NCBI RefSeq assembly: GCF_030704535.1
Contig: NC_081815.1
Location: forward strand, 3,854,501-3,918,500
Direction: 5' to 3'
DNA: 64,000 nucleotides
From: Vitis vinifera
Lineage: Eukaryota > Streptophyta > Magnoliopsida > Vitales > Vitaceae
The notes beneath the pieces are model-generated. The model saw only the letters and a program-made list of their open reading frames with translations, searched no databases and was not told the origin of the DNA. Each line of letters opens with the position of its first letter. Position 1 is the first letter of the stretch. The translations under genes and the position numbers were made by a program. Positions 21,101 to 32,300 of this stretch are shown here, in pieces.

Positions 21101-24100
21101 ATCCAGAAACCCGAGCAAAGGTTTCCTGTTTCTTGGGGTAGCCTGAGACTGTGATGTTTCCCTCTATGTATCCGATGTTTTTCCTTCCCGACAACATGTC
21201 TAGGAGAGTGGTCTTCCCAGCTCCACTAACACCCATCAGTGCTGTAAGCACTCCAGGCCTGAAAGTTCCATTCAGTCCCTTCAGAAGTACTAATCGATTG
21301 ACTTCAACACCTTGCGCTTTCATTGCCTACAAATTCAGTATCTTTTCAGAATACAACTTCCATTCATGTGTCGTTAGTTTGGAAAATATCAGTCACCTAC
21401 TGTTATTTACCTGTGGCATATCAACTGAATATCTGATATTCTCAAATGCAATGGTAAGAGGTCTAAATGGGAGAAGCATGCCTTTCTCCTGGTATTTTCC
21501 AACATCACCAGCTTCTGTCATTTCAAGCTGAAGTTGTAAGGAATGGCCAGCCATGTGTATCGATCATACAAAATAGACCATAAATTGGGGGCTCATTGAA
21601 CTTACTTCTGGATGCTTTGTTTCCATTTGAGTGTGCTCCATACTCTGAGGTCCTGTTTTCCTCACCTGTCCTGTTGATGTGCTTCTCCTTCAAAGCTTCT
21701 TCAGATAAAAAGACCGCTCGAGATTTCCCATATTCTGCAGGAATCCAATAACATCATCACTTGAGAAATTCAGTTTAAAATGACTAGGAACACAACAATC
21801 AGTAACTCCCCACTGGGTGTTAAAAATGAGGATGCTCACCATTGAGATATGCAAGAGCCAAATTGTAGATCCCATGGAATAAGAAGATGAAACAGATTAG
21901 TGCACCAAAACCAATCCAATACCAATCTGGATTGGTGAACAAACAACGTGACTTCAAGACAGATATTCCCAGTGATGGTGCTGTTGATCCAGTAGACACC
22001 TGCAATAGGATTTTCACATTCAAACTTCACAGAAAATTCAGTTTTATATTGAGTAAATTGAAGATTTAGCTTTCTTTGACAGGTATCCTTGCCTTCCATT
22101 TCTCCCCAAGGAATTCATTCACTGAAAGTGCATTTTGAACATACATGAGGGGAGATGTCCAGTACCCCCAGCTCAACCATTTCGTTATATTCTCTGGGTG
22201 GGAAATTGGGAGCACAGTCAGTACACCAGAAGTTACAACTTTATATAAGAAGTCGTGAGCTTTAAGAGATGTTCTGATACATCCATACCTCGTGCTAAGA
22301 CAAATCCACTGAATATTAGTAGCCATATAAGTGCAACGTGCGCGCTTGTGTTTGCAATAACAAAGTTCCTACTTAATGCAGCAATGCACCTGAAAAATCC
22401 ATAAGACATCTGTCCATTCATTGCGAGAATAAGATATTGTTTAGACATCCTGAAGCAAGAAAACATGAACTGGGTTAGTGGGGAGAAACTAAGAGAAGCC
22501 ATTAACATGAATATATGTATATATATTCTTGCTTGCCTTTTGAGATCGGGATCAAAGCCTATTGCATAATAAGTTATGGCTATCCAAAGGGTAACTTCAA
22601 GAATGGATAGAATAGTCCCAAGCATCGGTGTAGGCAATGAGTATGCCCATGAAGGATAAAACAGGAGGTCCCTTTGCTTATAGAAGACGGGGAGTTTCCC
22701 AATTGTCATTGAAAGTTCAAAAAATCCACTGAAGAGAGTTACAGTGAGCCCAAAATAGAGAGCACCAAGATAGATGGTTCCATCTTTTAATTCCTTGTGA
22801 TGCATATTGCTTCTTGTGAAGATTGTTGCCACAATGATTGCCGTAAATACAAACTGAAATCACAGTACAAATCGTTACATTTGAAAGATTACAATTCTGT
22901 TAAGGGTCATTAAACAACCATCTTTTCTCACCTGAAGTAGCTTGAAAGCATATAGAGATGAGTTCCTCTTCATCAAAATAAATTCTCTTGATAAACAAGC
23001 TTTCAATAGTTCCTTCTTGCTAGTTCCATATTTGGATTTTGTCAAAGCTGCTGGATGGCTCCTTGCCCTGTTGAACGGGGTTGCAAGCTCGCATTGGATG
23101 GCTCTGCCAACATGGAATGCCTTAAAAGCCTCTGTAAACTCATTGATCGAAACATAACTATATGGTTTGGCTTCATTAGCCCAGTACTGTTTCTGATCCT
23201 TTCTTGATGTTACCTACAAAATTGGAAAGATCAGATTGCTCAGGCCATGGAAATAGGTTGGCTTCGAAGAATCATTAATACGTGCAGACTTACTTCCTGT
23301 AAATAGTCAGCAATGCCTTTCCTCTCAGGACATCTGAAACCCATAGATTCAAAGAACTCAAGGACATATTCACATGGGCCCTGGTACACAATCTGCCCTT
23401 CTGAGATCAGAATAATGTCATCAAAGAGATCATAAGTTTCTGGTGCAGGCTGGAGGAGGGAGATAAGAGTGGTCTTGTTGAGAATATGGATTGACTGCTT
23501 GATAGAGTTGATGATCTGAAAAGTTGTTGAACTGTCAAGACCAGTGGATATATTATCCATGAAGAATGCCATGGAAGGTCCCACCAGCATCTCCCCTGCA
23601 CCAATCCAAGTAACTCTTAGTTGAATCTTTCATGTCAATAGCTAACTTCCTTGTGAAAATTGCAAGGCTCATTGCTTTCAGGACTGTCTTTCTACCTATT
23701 GTAACGCGTTTCTTCTGTCCACCAGAAATACCTCTTCTCATTACATCTCCAACTATGGTATCAGCACAAACTTCAAGTCCTAAAATCTGAAAAAGAGAAG
23801 AAAGAAGATAATCTAAGTTTGTTGATTGGAAGTTCAAGATTTTTCAGATGTAAACTTGTAGATCATATACCTTAAGAATATAGTTTGTAACTATGTCTTC
23901 CTTATGTCCTGTTAAAACTGCTGCCTATATACAAAGATTTTCATGTAGTATCTTGACAACAATTAGATGCATAAATCAAAAGAGAGATTTCATCAAATTG
24001 TTTCTTTTTTACCTTCATATACATATCTATGTCGCTGTCTGGTTTGACATTTGCTTCCTTCTCTCTTCTCAGCAACTCCATGAGTGCATCTGTGGAAAAT

Positions 24101-25415
24101 TGATAGAAACTTTATGATAATGTCACTTTTGCAATATCACATAATCCCAGCCCCTGAATTAGCTCAAAGGTTCTCAACGATTTATTCGGTTAAAATCACT
24201 TTTTCAGTAGCATACCATAATTAGTACCAACTCCTTGGCATCTTGCAGCAAAAGTTAGTGTTTCTCTCACTGTCAATTCACTGATGTGGACATCTTCCTG
24301 GCTGATATACGCTGAAGTCCTCTGAGGGACAAATTCATGCATTTCATAGCCATTGTATGTTACTTTCCCAGAAAACTGATGATTCAAAAAGAACCAACAA
24401 CAATTGAATTAGAAGACTCGATAAACATCATGATTTACAAGAACATAAAGTAGAAATTTTTTAAGTCTGATTTCTTACCTTCAGTTCTGAATCAAGTTTA
24501 CCTGACAGGGCTAACAATAAGGTGGTTTTCCCCGAGCTTGGTGGTCCTAGAAGCAAAGTCATTCTACAAAACATGTATTTGAAATTAAAGTTGTTTAAAA
24601 AATTTCATGATACCATAGCTCAAAGAGAAAACCCAGTTCCCAGATTTCAAAGGAATTCCAGTATTCTAACCTTCCAGGCTTGATAATTCCACTAGTATTG
24701 TGAAGTACCGATATTTTCCTCTTCTTACTTGGAAGAATATGGAGAAAGTTTAACAGACCCTTTGAAAGATAACAAGTCAGTAGCAAATAAAACTTCATGA
24801 GAAAATGATAATTATTGCTTCTGGTATGAGATTTAGCTACCTCTATCTGATTAAAATAAGAGTTGAGGATTGTAGGCAAAGCTCTGCTTCCCACATAGGC
24901 CTCGGCTTCAACATTTAGATTCTCAAATCGAACTTCAATTGTAGGTAAGTCCAGAGAAACCCTGTTTCAAAAAGACCAATCATCACAGGAACTTGGAATT
25001 AATCAAGAAAGAAGAAAACACAGAACAACCAAGATTGTTTCCATGCAAGAAAAGATTCCATCATATAAAAATGACATAGAAGTAAAAGAATTGTTATCCC
25101 CTTTTTCTTCAGATTTCCAGCAAACCAAACAAAAGGTTAAGAATATAGCTCTCACCTGTCCATTCTGTTCTTGAGCTTCCGTAAGAACTCTTCATTATCA
25201 TCTGCATGTCTAATGACTCTGTTCAACAACTCCTCCCTCTCCTGAAATCCAAGCTTCCGAAGATCAACTCCTTTAGATTCTCCTGCATCTCCATTAAAGA
25301 TCCCTTTCCGGGCTCGATCATAAGTGGGGAGTCTTTCAAGAGCAGCCCATTTGAGAGCTTCCTCATCACCATTTTCTTCCACATTGTCAATTGTTCTGAG
25401 CTGTCCTAACTCCAT
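18157..25415 (-). CDS. Full-size PDR-type ABC transporter (ABCG subfamily)
   Basis: Spliced by eye into 23 exons with the frame kept throughout: 25415-25156, 24961-24841, 24759-24671, 24563-24479, 24375-24216, 24089-24013, 23924-23871, 23786-23696, 23595-23294, 23213-22932, 22853-22289, 22193-22093, 21999-21840, 21734-21606 (or to 21666), 21514-21411, 21326-20994, 20916-20626, 20539-20456, 20368-20235, 20155-19928, 19836-19665, 18753-18499, 18414-18157. The result is 1,444 (or 1,424) aa, normal for the family. Order: cytosolic N-terminus, NBD1 (Walker [10 protein letters not shown], signature ISGGQKKRV, Walker B FFMDNIS), membrane domain 1 ([15 protein letters not shown]), linker, NBD2 ([35 protein letters not shown]), membrane domain 2 ([17 protein letters not shown], then SGFIIPR), ending FQKR. 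PDR proteins export terpenoids, phenolics, hormones or xenobiotics across the plasma membrane; the substrate here is unknown. Oddities: NBD1 has Asn where Walker B Glu is usual, and introns 12 and 17 appear to use GC donors. The linker exon ends are the only uncertain borders. Confidence 0.95.
18754..19664 (-). other. Long intron 21 of the ABCG gene
   Basis: At 911 bp it is the longest intron of this gene. It holds a perfect short tandem duplication of GGTCATTTTTGTTGTGTCAA (about 18843-18882) and AT-rich sequence resembling inserted repeat DNA. No frame. It may contain an old insertion, but no ends were found. Confidence 0.5.
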
Positions 25416-25468
25416 TTCAACGCTTAACAGCAGGCCACCAGAACCTCAAAACTCAAAATCTATGTGGG

Positions 25469-25476
25469 CTTATATA
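25469..25476 (-). promoter_or_regulatory. TATA box of the ABCG gene
   Basis: TATATAAG on the minus strand, 54 nt from its near edge to the ATG at 25415. Transcription would then start near 25440, with a short 5' UTR of about 25-30 nt. Confidence 0.5.
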
Positions 25477-25890
25477 GAGAATCAATGAGAAATAGATAGA
25501 AAATCTCAGAGGATTTTCATTTACTATGGAAATGGACTTCGACCTCAAATTGGGAATGTTCCCTTTGCATGCATTTTCCTAACGTTACAGGAACAGTTCA
25601 AGCCAACTGACTCATTTTCCCTCCTCTATTCTCTCATTTCAAAGTAAAATACTGGTAATTGAAATGAAAATCAGCACTTCTTACAGTTCCAAGCAAGATA
25701 TAAATGCTCACATTCATTTGACTTCATAGGTAAGACACAAGCTATGTGGTGAGAAGTTCATTTTCTATAGAATTCAGAACTTCTTTTTATACTTCAAATA
25801 TACATTATTTGATGTCTAATGTTGCAGAGGATGGTTTTAAGTAGTAATTTTTTTTTTTTTTTTAAAGTTGAATTTCATGAGATCTTACAA

Positions 25891-26093
25891 GACAAGGAAT
25901 TAAGGACATCCATCAAAATAAATTTGATGCATGGGGTCCACAAAGCATCCCAATTTCTTTCACAATTATAATTTGTGTTGTGTTGTAGAAATTCTATAGT
26001 GACACTTCTTTGTGACTGTTGCTTTTATTTCCTAAAAACAACTTAAAGTCTTTACTTTGGTAAATAAAGAAAGTTCATGTCATAGTTGGAACT
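25891..26093. repeat. Diverged direct repeat, copy A
   Basis: Starts GACAAGGAATTAAGGACATC and ends near GTTGGAACT. Copy B at 30072-30287 has the same series of motifs in the same order (GACAAGGGATT.., AATTTRATRYATGGG, TGTTGTGTTGTAGAAA against GTTAGTATTATAGAAA, TTTCCTAAAAACAA against TTTTCTAAAAACAA, ..GTTGGAACT). It lies in the upstream region of the ABCG gene. Confidence 0.6.
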
Positions 26094-26138
26094 TATATAA
26101 ATGGGTGTCAAAGTAGATGGAGAAGTTAATAACATTAA

Positions 26139-26352
26139 GAGTCTGTTTGATAGTGATTTTAAAAAAAATTAAATATTTAATAAAATTTATGCAACATTTT
26201 TTAAAATATAAAAAATCTCTTATAATGTTAAAAATTCATTTATAGTGTTTTTTGGAAAAACACTTGATAGGTGATTCTCTTAAAAATAATTTTAGACAAA
26301 ATGGTTCCACTAAAAACACTTTGAATAGAAATACTATCAAACACACTTTAAA
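26139..26352. repeat. Inverted-repeat MITE, longer copy
   Basis: Left end GTCTGTTTGATAGTGATTTT, right end AATACTATCAAACACACTTT. The outer arms match the family at 4118; the inner part is longer (about 214 bp in all) and includes fold-back AAAAAACACT/AGTGTTTTTT wording. Confidence 0.6.
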
Positions 26353-27129
26353 TTTGTACGATGGTTTAATGTTAAATATGAAAGAATTAATGTTTTTGTG
26401 CCTTCAAAATGAAACTAATCATGGAAAGGTGGGAATGAAACTCAAAAAAAAAAAAAAAAAGAAAAAAAAAGAAAAAGAAAAAAGAAAAAAGCCAAAACTC
26501 AAATTGCTGATTTGAAGTCACTATGTTGAGTTTAGAGTTTTCAAAATAGCACACTCAAGGAAATCAAAACAGGAGTGCTAAGTTCAAAAATTTTGAATTG
26601 GAACAAAAATAAGAATGATTCTGATATTGCAAAATGAAATATGGCTCTTCATTTTGTAAATGAAACTTAATTAAGCTTTGTTTTGAAGTTGCAAATCCAA
26701 AGTGGCTTCCTTGCTTTTGAAAATTTTGAAGGCCATTGCTTCCCCTCATGTCTTCTTCACTTTGGTTTTGAAGGTTTGGAGTTCAAAATTCTGAATTCAT
26801 GCATAGGTTGTGTTGCTTAGCTCTTTTTGACCTTGGTTTAACTTCTAATTAAGACTTTTTTGGATCTCATCTCTTGCACTTGAACTCCAAATCTTTCTTA
26901 CTACTTTTAGCCTCAATTCCATCAACCCCACGAAATAATATGATTCCATGGAAATCATTTAAATCACATTTTTTTACTCTCCTTTTGCTATATTCTTCAC
27001 TAAGTTAAATTATTAGTCCTCAAAATGGACTTAACACATGTTTAAGTCAAGATACATTTATTAACACTACAAGCACATTTAAAAATCATGTTTTAAGTAT
27101 CATAAAACCTCACTATTGAGTATCAATTA
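26353..27129. other. Intergenic; may include the 3' LTR of the copia relic
   Basis: Contains a purine run at 26440-26492 and no gene. Sequence from about 27130 downward follows the likely polypurine tract of the copia relic and may be a decayed LTR; its other end was not found. Confidence 0.4.
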
Positions 27130-29270
27130 GGAAATTCCCCCTTCACCCTAGAGTAAAGCATTGAATATTTGATTCCATTACCAATCAAAGATTAGAGAGT
27201 AAGATATTATCCAATCTCAACTTGCTAGTGATATCTTGAAATGATTTATTGGCCAAGCCCTTAGTCAAGATATTTGTTAGTTGCCCATTTGTTAAATGTA
27301 TAAAGTTCAAATTAGGCCAATATCTAATTTCTCCTTAATAAAGTGTACCTCAATATGCTTGGTGAGATCATGTTGGATTGGATTGTAAGCAATATTAATT
27401 GTTGACTCATTGTCACAATATAGTTTCATAATTCCTTTTTATTGAATTATAAGGTCTTCAAATATTATTTTTAAACATAATAACTCACAAATCCCATGTG
27501 GCATGACTTTGAGTTCAACTTCTATATTTGATCTAGAAATAAGATTATTTCTTACTTTTCCATTTCATCAAATCCTCCCTAGGAATGTACAATATCATGA
27601 CATTGATCTTCTATCAACTAAAGAGTTTACCAAATCTGCATCTGAATAAGCCTCTAAACTTAACATTTCATTTCTTTCAAACATAATTCCTTTTCCTAGG
27701 ATGAATTTCAGATAACAAAGAATTTTGTTGACAACTTCTAGATGAACCTCTCTTAGAGAATGCATGAATTGACTTACCACACTCATGGCATAGGCTTTTG
27801 GTCTTGTATGACACAAATAAATAAGTTTACCCATTAGACACTGATATCTACTACAATCTACAATTATATCTTCATTCACTTCTTTAAGCTTATGGTTTGG
27901 TGCAATGGGGGTATTAGCAAGTTAACAACCAAACATCCTTGTCTTTTTGAGAAAATCAAAGATATATTTTTTATGCGAGATGAACATTCCATCTTTTAAA
28001 TGAACAACTTCAATACCTAATTTAAAAAATATTTGAGTCTCCTCTAGTCTTTGATCTCAAATTTTTTGGATACTTATTTTTTAAACTCGTCTATTTCTTG
28101 AAGATCATCACCTGTCACAATTACATTATCTACATTGATAATCAAAGTTGTTACTTTGCCAAATGACGAGTGTTTGACAAAAAGAGTGTGATCTCCTTGG
28201 CTCTACTGAAATTTAATATCAAGCATAACTTTAGCAAATCTTCTAAATTACACTTTAGGGGATCGCTTCAACCTATAACTTTTTTCAACCTACTCATATT
28301 GTTGTCTTAAAAACTTTATCAAATCTTATAGGAGCTTCTATATTTACCTCTTCTTCTAAGTCATCATGCTATAAAGCATTTTTAATGTCAAACTACTACA
28401 AAGGCTAATCAAGATTAGCTGACAAAGATATTAACACACAGATGGTATTCGCTTTTGCTATAGGGACAAAGATCTCTTAGTAATTTACTCTATAGGTCTG
28501 ACTATATCCTTTGGCTATTAATGTAGCTTTATACCTCTCTAAACTCCATCAGTCTTATATTTTATTGTGAACACCCATTTATATCAAACTAGTCTTTTTT
28601 CATTAGGAGGCTCAAGAATCCCCTAATTTTGGCTTTTTTCAGGAGCTCTTATCTCGTCACTCATAACTTTCTTCCAATTCTTATTCCTAAGTGCCTCTTA
28701 TATTGCTTGAGGGATTTGCTCATGATTTAATTGAAAATCATAGGCTCGATGTGATTAGAATAATTTATTAAAAGAAATGAAGTTGGATATAGGATTTTAG
28801 GTACATTTTCTTATTCCTTTCCTAAGAGCAATAGGTATAGACAAATCCTTAGAGACTAGTAGATTAATTGCAGTCATTTTTTTTATTGTGTTTGTTTCGT
28901 TTCTTAAAAGACGATGGAGAAAAATAAGGGTAAATTTTAGTATCTATTGGTGGTTTTGAGTGTTGGACTTGCATCGGATTGGAAGATAACAATCTATTTC
29001 TTGAATAAACTCACAATAGTAGTGTATCATAAACCCTTTCTTCCTCTTTTTCAAGATGTAAGTCAATGGCTGTTTTGAAAGGAATATTGACTATTGGTAG
29101 AGGGCCACTAGTTGAAACAGTAATTAATTAAAAGACTTGGTATTATGGATTCTAAGTTATTGGCGTCTTAAAGAGTAGGTAAATCAAGGAACAAATCTAA
29201 ATCCTCTTTGTCTTTAAGTACCGACTCCCCCTAGATTCGAGATAGGAAAGAAAGTCTTATTTTCTACAAA
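27130..29270 (-). mobile_element. Decayed Ty1/copia retrotransposon pol relic
   Basis: Read on the minus strand, this holds copia reverse-transcriptase and RNase H wording broken by many stops and frameshifts. From 5' to 3': an RT start region around 28560-28680, an 'AKGYSQ' block and a 'DIKNAL' block with in-frame stops near 28400-28520, then an open 94-codon piece at 27595-27879 (YQCLMGKLIYLCHTRP, SDADLVNSLVDRRS), and a final 'LTKGLANKSFQD' block near 27240. A polypurine stretch AAGGGGGAATTTCC lies at about 27133-27146. Gag, protease and most of integrase are not recognisable. The element cannot be active. Confidence 0.85.
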
Positions 29271-30071
29271 AGTAACATATATGGATACAAACAATTTTTT
29301 AAGAATAAAGTATTTTCTATACACTCATGTAAAAATATTCATAAAATAAGAATTCTCTAAAAATAATTCAAGTTTCATGCACTTACTAATCAAATATAGT
29401 ATTTAAAATGATCAAAGGTAATACTTATATCATTAAAGTATAGTACCTGAATGGTCAAAGTTATTATATTTGACAAAAAAGTGTATGAAATGCTAATTAT
29501 TTTTAGATTAACTACTTAAAATTTGTATTTTATAAAATCAGAATCCTATTTTGTGATTTTTTTTATACGAAGATATAAAAACACACTTTTCCCTTGATTT
29601 TTAGTATCCAAAAACTTGTTTTTTTTTTTTAATTTTTATTTTATTTAATAAATATTAGAAGTGATATTATTATTGATATGTACTAAAATATAAAAATAGA
29701 ACAAAATAAAATAATTTAAATTATATCCTAATGTTAAATTCAAAACACAAAAATTCACTTTAACAACTTTTTTTTTCAAACTTTATTTTGATATAAATAA
29801 AAGAAAGGGTTATTTGATTAATTGAAAACCCAATTTTAAAAATCTAACCCTTCATCATTTTTTGTCTTTATTTTGACAAAAATACTCTTATTGTTTTATT
29901 GTAAAAATAACAATTTTTTTAAAAATATCTTGTAACTACTTGAAATATTAAAAAACATTTATGTAAAAAATGAGTTACTTTTCAAATAAACAACACACAA
30001 GAGAATATAAATTTAAAAATATAAGAATAATTTCATCCATTTTAAACAATTAATTCTAAAAGAAATCAGAT
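29271..30071. other. AT-rich intergenic DNA
   Basis: Nothing beyond A/T runs; 29600-29960 is especially T- and A-rich. No gene or repeat boundary seen. Confidence 0.5.
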
Positions 30072-30287
30072 GACAAGGGATTCACGACATCTATAAAAAT
30101 GAATTTAATATATGGGTTCGGCATATATTTCCCTCTCTCTTTAGCAATGGTATTTTGCGTTAGTATTATAGAAAGTTTAGATGGTGCTTCTCTCTTGATT
30201 TTGATGCTTTTGTTTTCTAAAAACAAAAAAAGTGTTTTGTTTTAATAAATGAAAAAGTGCTCAAGTCATACTGTGCGGTTGGAACTG
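30072..30287. repeat. Diverged direct repeat, copy B
   Basis: Counterpart of 25891-26093, in the same orientation and about 4.2 kb away. The copia relic lies between the two. Confidence 0.6.
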
Positions 30288-30849
30288 AAATGAGGAGAAA
30301 CGATGGTGCGCATTTAACATGGCAAAGCTGTTTTATGAAAAGTAAAGTTGGTTTTGACTTTTAAGAGGAGACACAGAAGCCATTAAAATCAGAATTGGAA
30401 TATCCTACTTTAATTAGAAGACGTAAATGTCTTAAATGTCTATAAATGTAGCTCGTCGGAAGCCATTTGAAAAAGACATTAGCACTGAAATTTTTTGTGA
30501 AAGACCATAGTTTTAAAACGTGATCATGAGTATAAATGGGAGACAATTAATGTGTACATCCTATTATAAGACAAAATGTTTTTAAAACATTATCTTGGTT
30601 CTCATAGACATGATCTTTATCATAATCTCTATGTATGATTATACGTAATAAGATGCGTCCGAATACTATCCGGGTCATAATCCTTCGAAATTTGTATATA
30701 CTTTCGTATATTTTTAACTATAAGACTACCTAAAGGAAGCTATAGAGAGCAGACAAGAGGGAAAGGATATCTTTTATTTGCCTTCTACATAGCTCATTTG
30801 GGGTTTAATTTTAAGACTTAACCATTATTGAAACATGTATGTCTGTAAA

Positions 30850-31906
30850 CTTTTGAGAACCTGGGACGTCTCTGCACCCAACCAGATACATCTTCCCAAC
30901 AGTTGGATCATGTAAACCTTCAAAGGATAGTGAGGTGTCCTGAAATCTCAATCATTTCAGCATTACAATGGACTTGCTTCTCAACTTTCAGATCATGCCC
31001 ATATTGCTGGGACCAGTAGCCTCCAAAAAATGACCCTAAAGTGAGCACTTCAACTGCAATAGTCCTGTGGGTTTGGGCATTGGGAAAGGGTTCTGGAAGA
31101 GTGGAGGCTACTGGGGAGAACATGCATGAGATAAGACTGTATCATATTCTTGAGGGTGTTCAAAGATTAGTAGATTTCTTTAGGGTCCTCCAAAATATAT
31201 TTATTAATTTATTTATTTTTACCATCATGAGTTGGAAATGATCACACCATTGAATCATAAAAAACTAATGATTCCCAGCTTCATCCCACCCTCCAAAATA
31301 ACTAAATAAACAAACAGGAAGGACAGACTTCTCTACCATGTTCTATTCTGATGCTATCAACCATGATCTTCATGCTACCAATTAGATACATCTCACCAAC
31401 AAGTGGGGTCATAAAGACCCTCCAAGAGCAAAGCAGTCGTGGTTTTATAAGATTTCAGGGTAAATTTGATCGGTTCTTCTTGGAATATGAGATGTAACGA
31501 GACATTCTTCTCTACCACGAAACTTCCAATTTTTTTTGCAAGATGGAAAGTTTCAATTGAGGCTTGTTGAAGGATTGTACAAAACTTAGAGCCATTTAAC
31601 AAGTTGACACTATCTTCCATCAATTCTTCTCGATATGGATATGGAGCGCAAGTTATTGACTCAAGCCCTTTAGTACTAAAATGACTTACGACCCAAATGA
31701 GAAGTTACGTAAACTTGATCGAAGTATTTAGAGCTTCCTTCTTCATTTAAAATTCTCATTTCTCCACGGATTGCTCTTGTAGTCAGACTCCTGCTCCCAA
31801 TCTCCAATGGAGAAGGAGAGTTCATTCTTAAGTGTTGCCTTTCATGATCGAACCCCACTTTTTTCGTATAGAACCATACCAGAGAAATGATGAAATATTT
31901 AAGCAC
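30850..31906 (-). pseudogene. DUF2921-family pseudogene fragments
   Basis: On the minus strand two separate segments carry the same family motif. One, near 30860-30905, reads EGLHDPTVGKMYLVGC after a frameshift that follows an open piece at 30920-31123 (..HRTIAVEVLTLGSFFGGYWS). The other, at 31393-31623, reads ..LLLEGLYDPT before a single-base loss, then VGEMYLIGS. A third open piece lies at 31676-31906. The 'EGLYDP.VGKMYLVGC' box is one I know from the plant DUF2921 proteins (membrane proteins, often present in clusters). Stops, frameshifts and the doubled motif show that this is broken, possibly two collapsed copies. The C-terminal membrane domain was not seen. Confidence 0.65.
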
Positions 31907-32300
31907 AACTTTTGCTTAATTGCCCTCAGAAGGCTGTAGACTCGGTTGTCGGCAAAATGATGAAGCCCAAGTGTGAATTAGAACTTCTCGTGTACCTCGA
32001 CCTGCATACATGGCTAAGCCTGCCTCAGACTTGGTCCAGAAGTTTCTGCAGGCCCATTACCAGCCCTAGGATTTTCAATCTCAACTATGGTGGGCTGGGT
32101 GTTATGGTACTTTCGTGGCCTCAGAAATTGAGTTGTGTTTATAAGAACACAAGGCATGCTGTGATGCTATTGAAAAAAATAAAATTAGAAGAATAATGAA
32201 TTAATAATAACTAATATAAAACATTATTTTTGACAACAATATAGAACGACAAACTTCAGAAATAAGGGCCATGGTAACCCATAAAAATTATAGGAAAACT

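Noticed and set aside
23240..23590. Reading through to '..[13 protein letters not shown]' as a truncated transporter
   Set aside because: A GTAAGT donor follows YLQE and the next exon starts VTSRKDQ in frame, as expected for the family. The extension is intron.
23553..23696. Apparent frameshift in NBD1 after KKRVTIG
   Set aside because: It is a normal GT-AG intron (donor GTAGAA, acceptor GCAG) between the signature motif and EMLVGP, so the transporter is not broken here.
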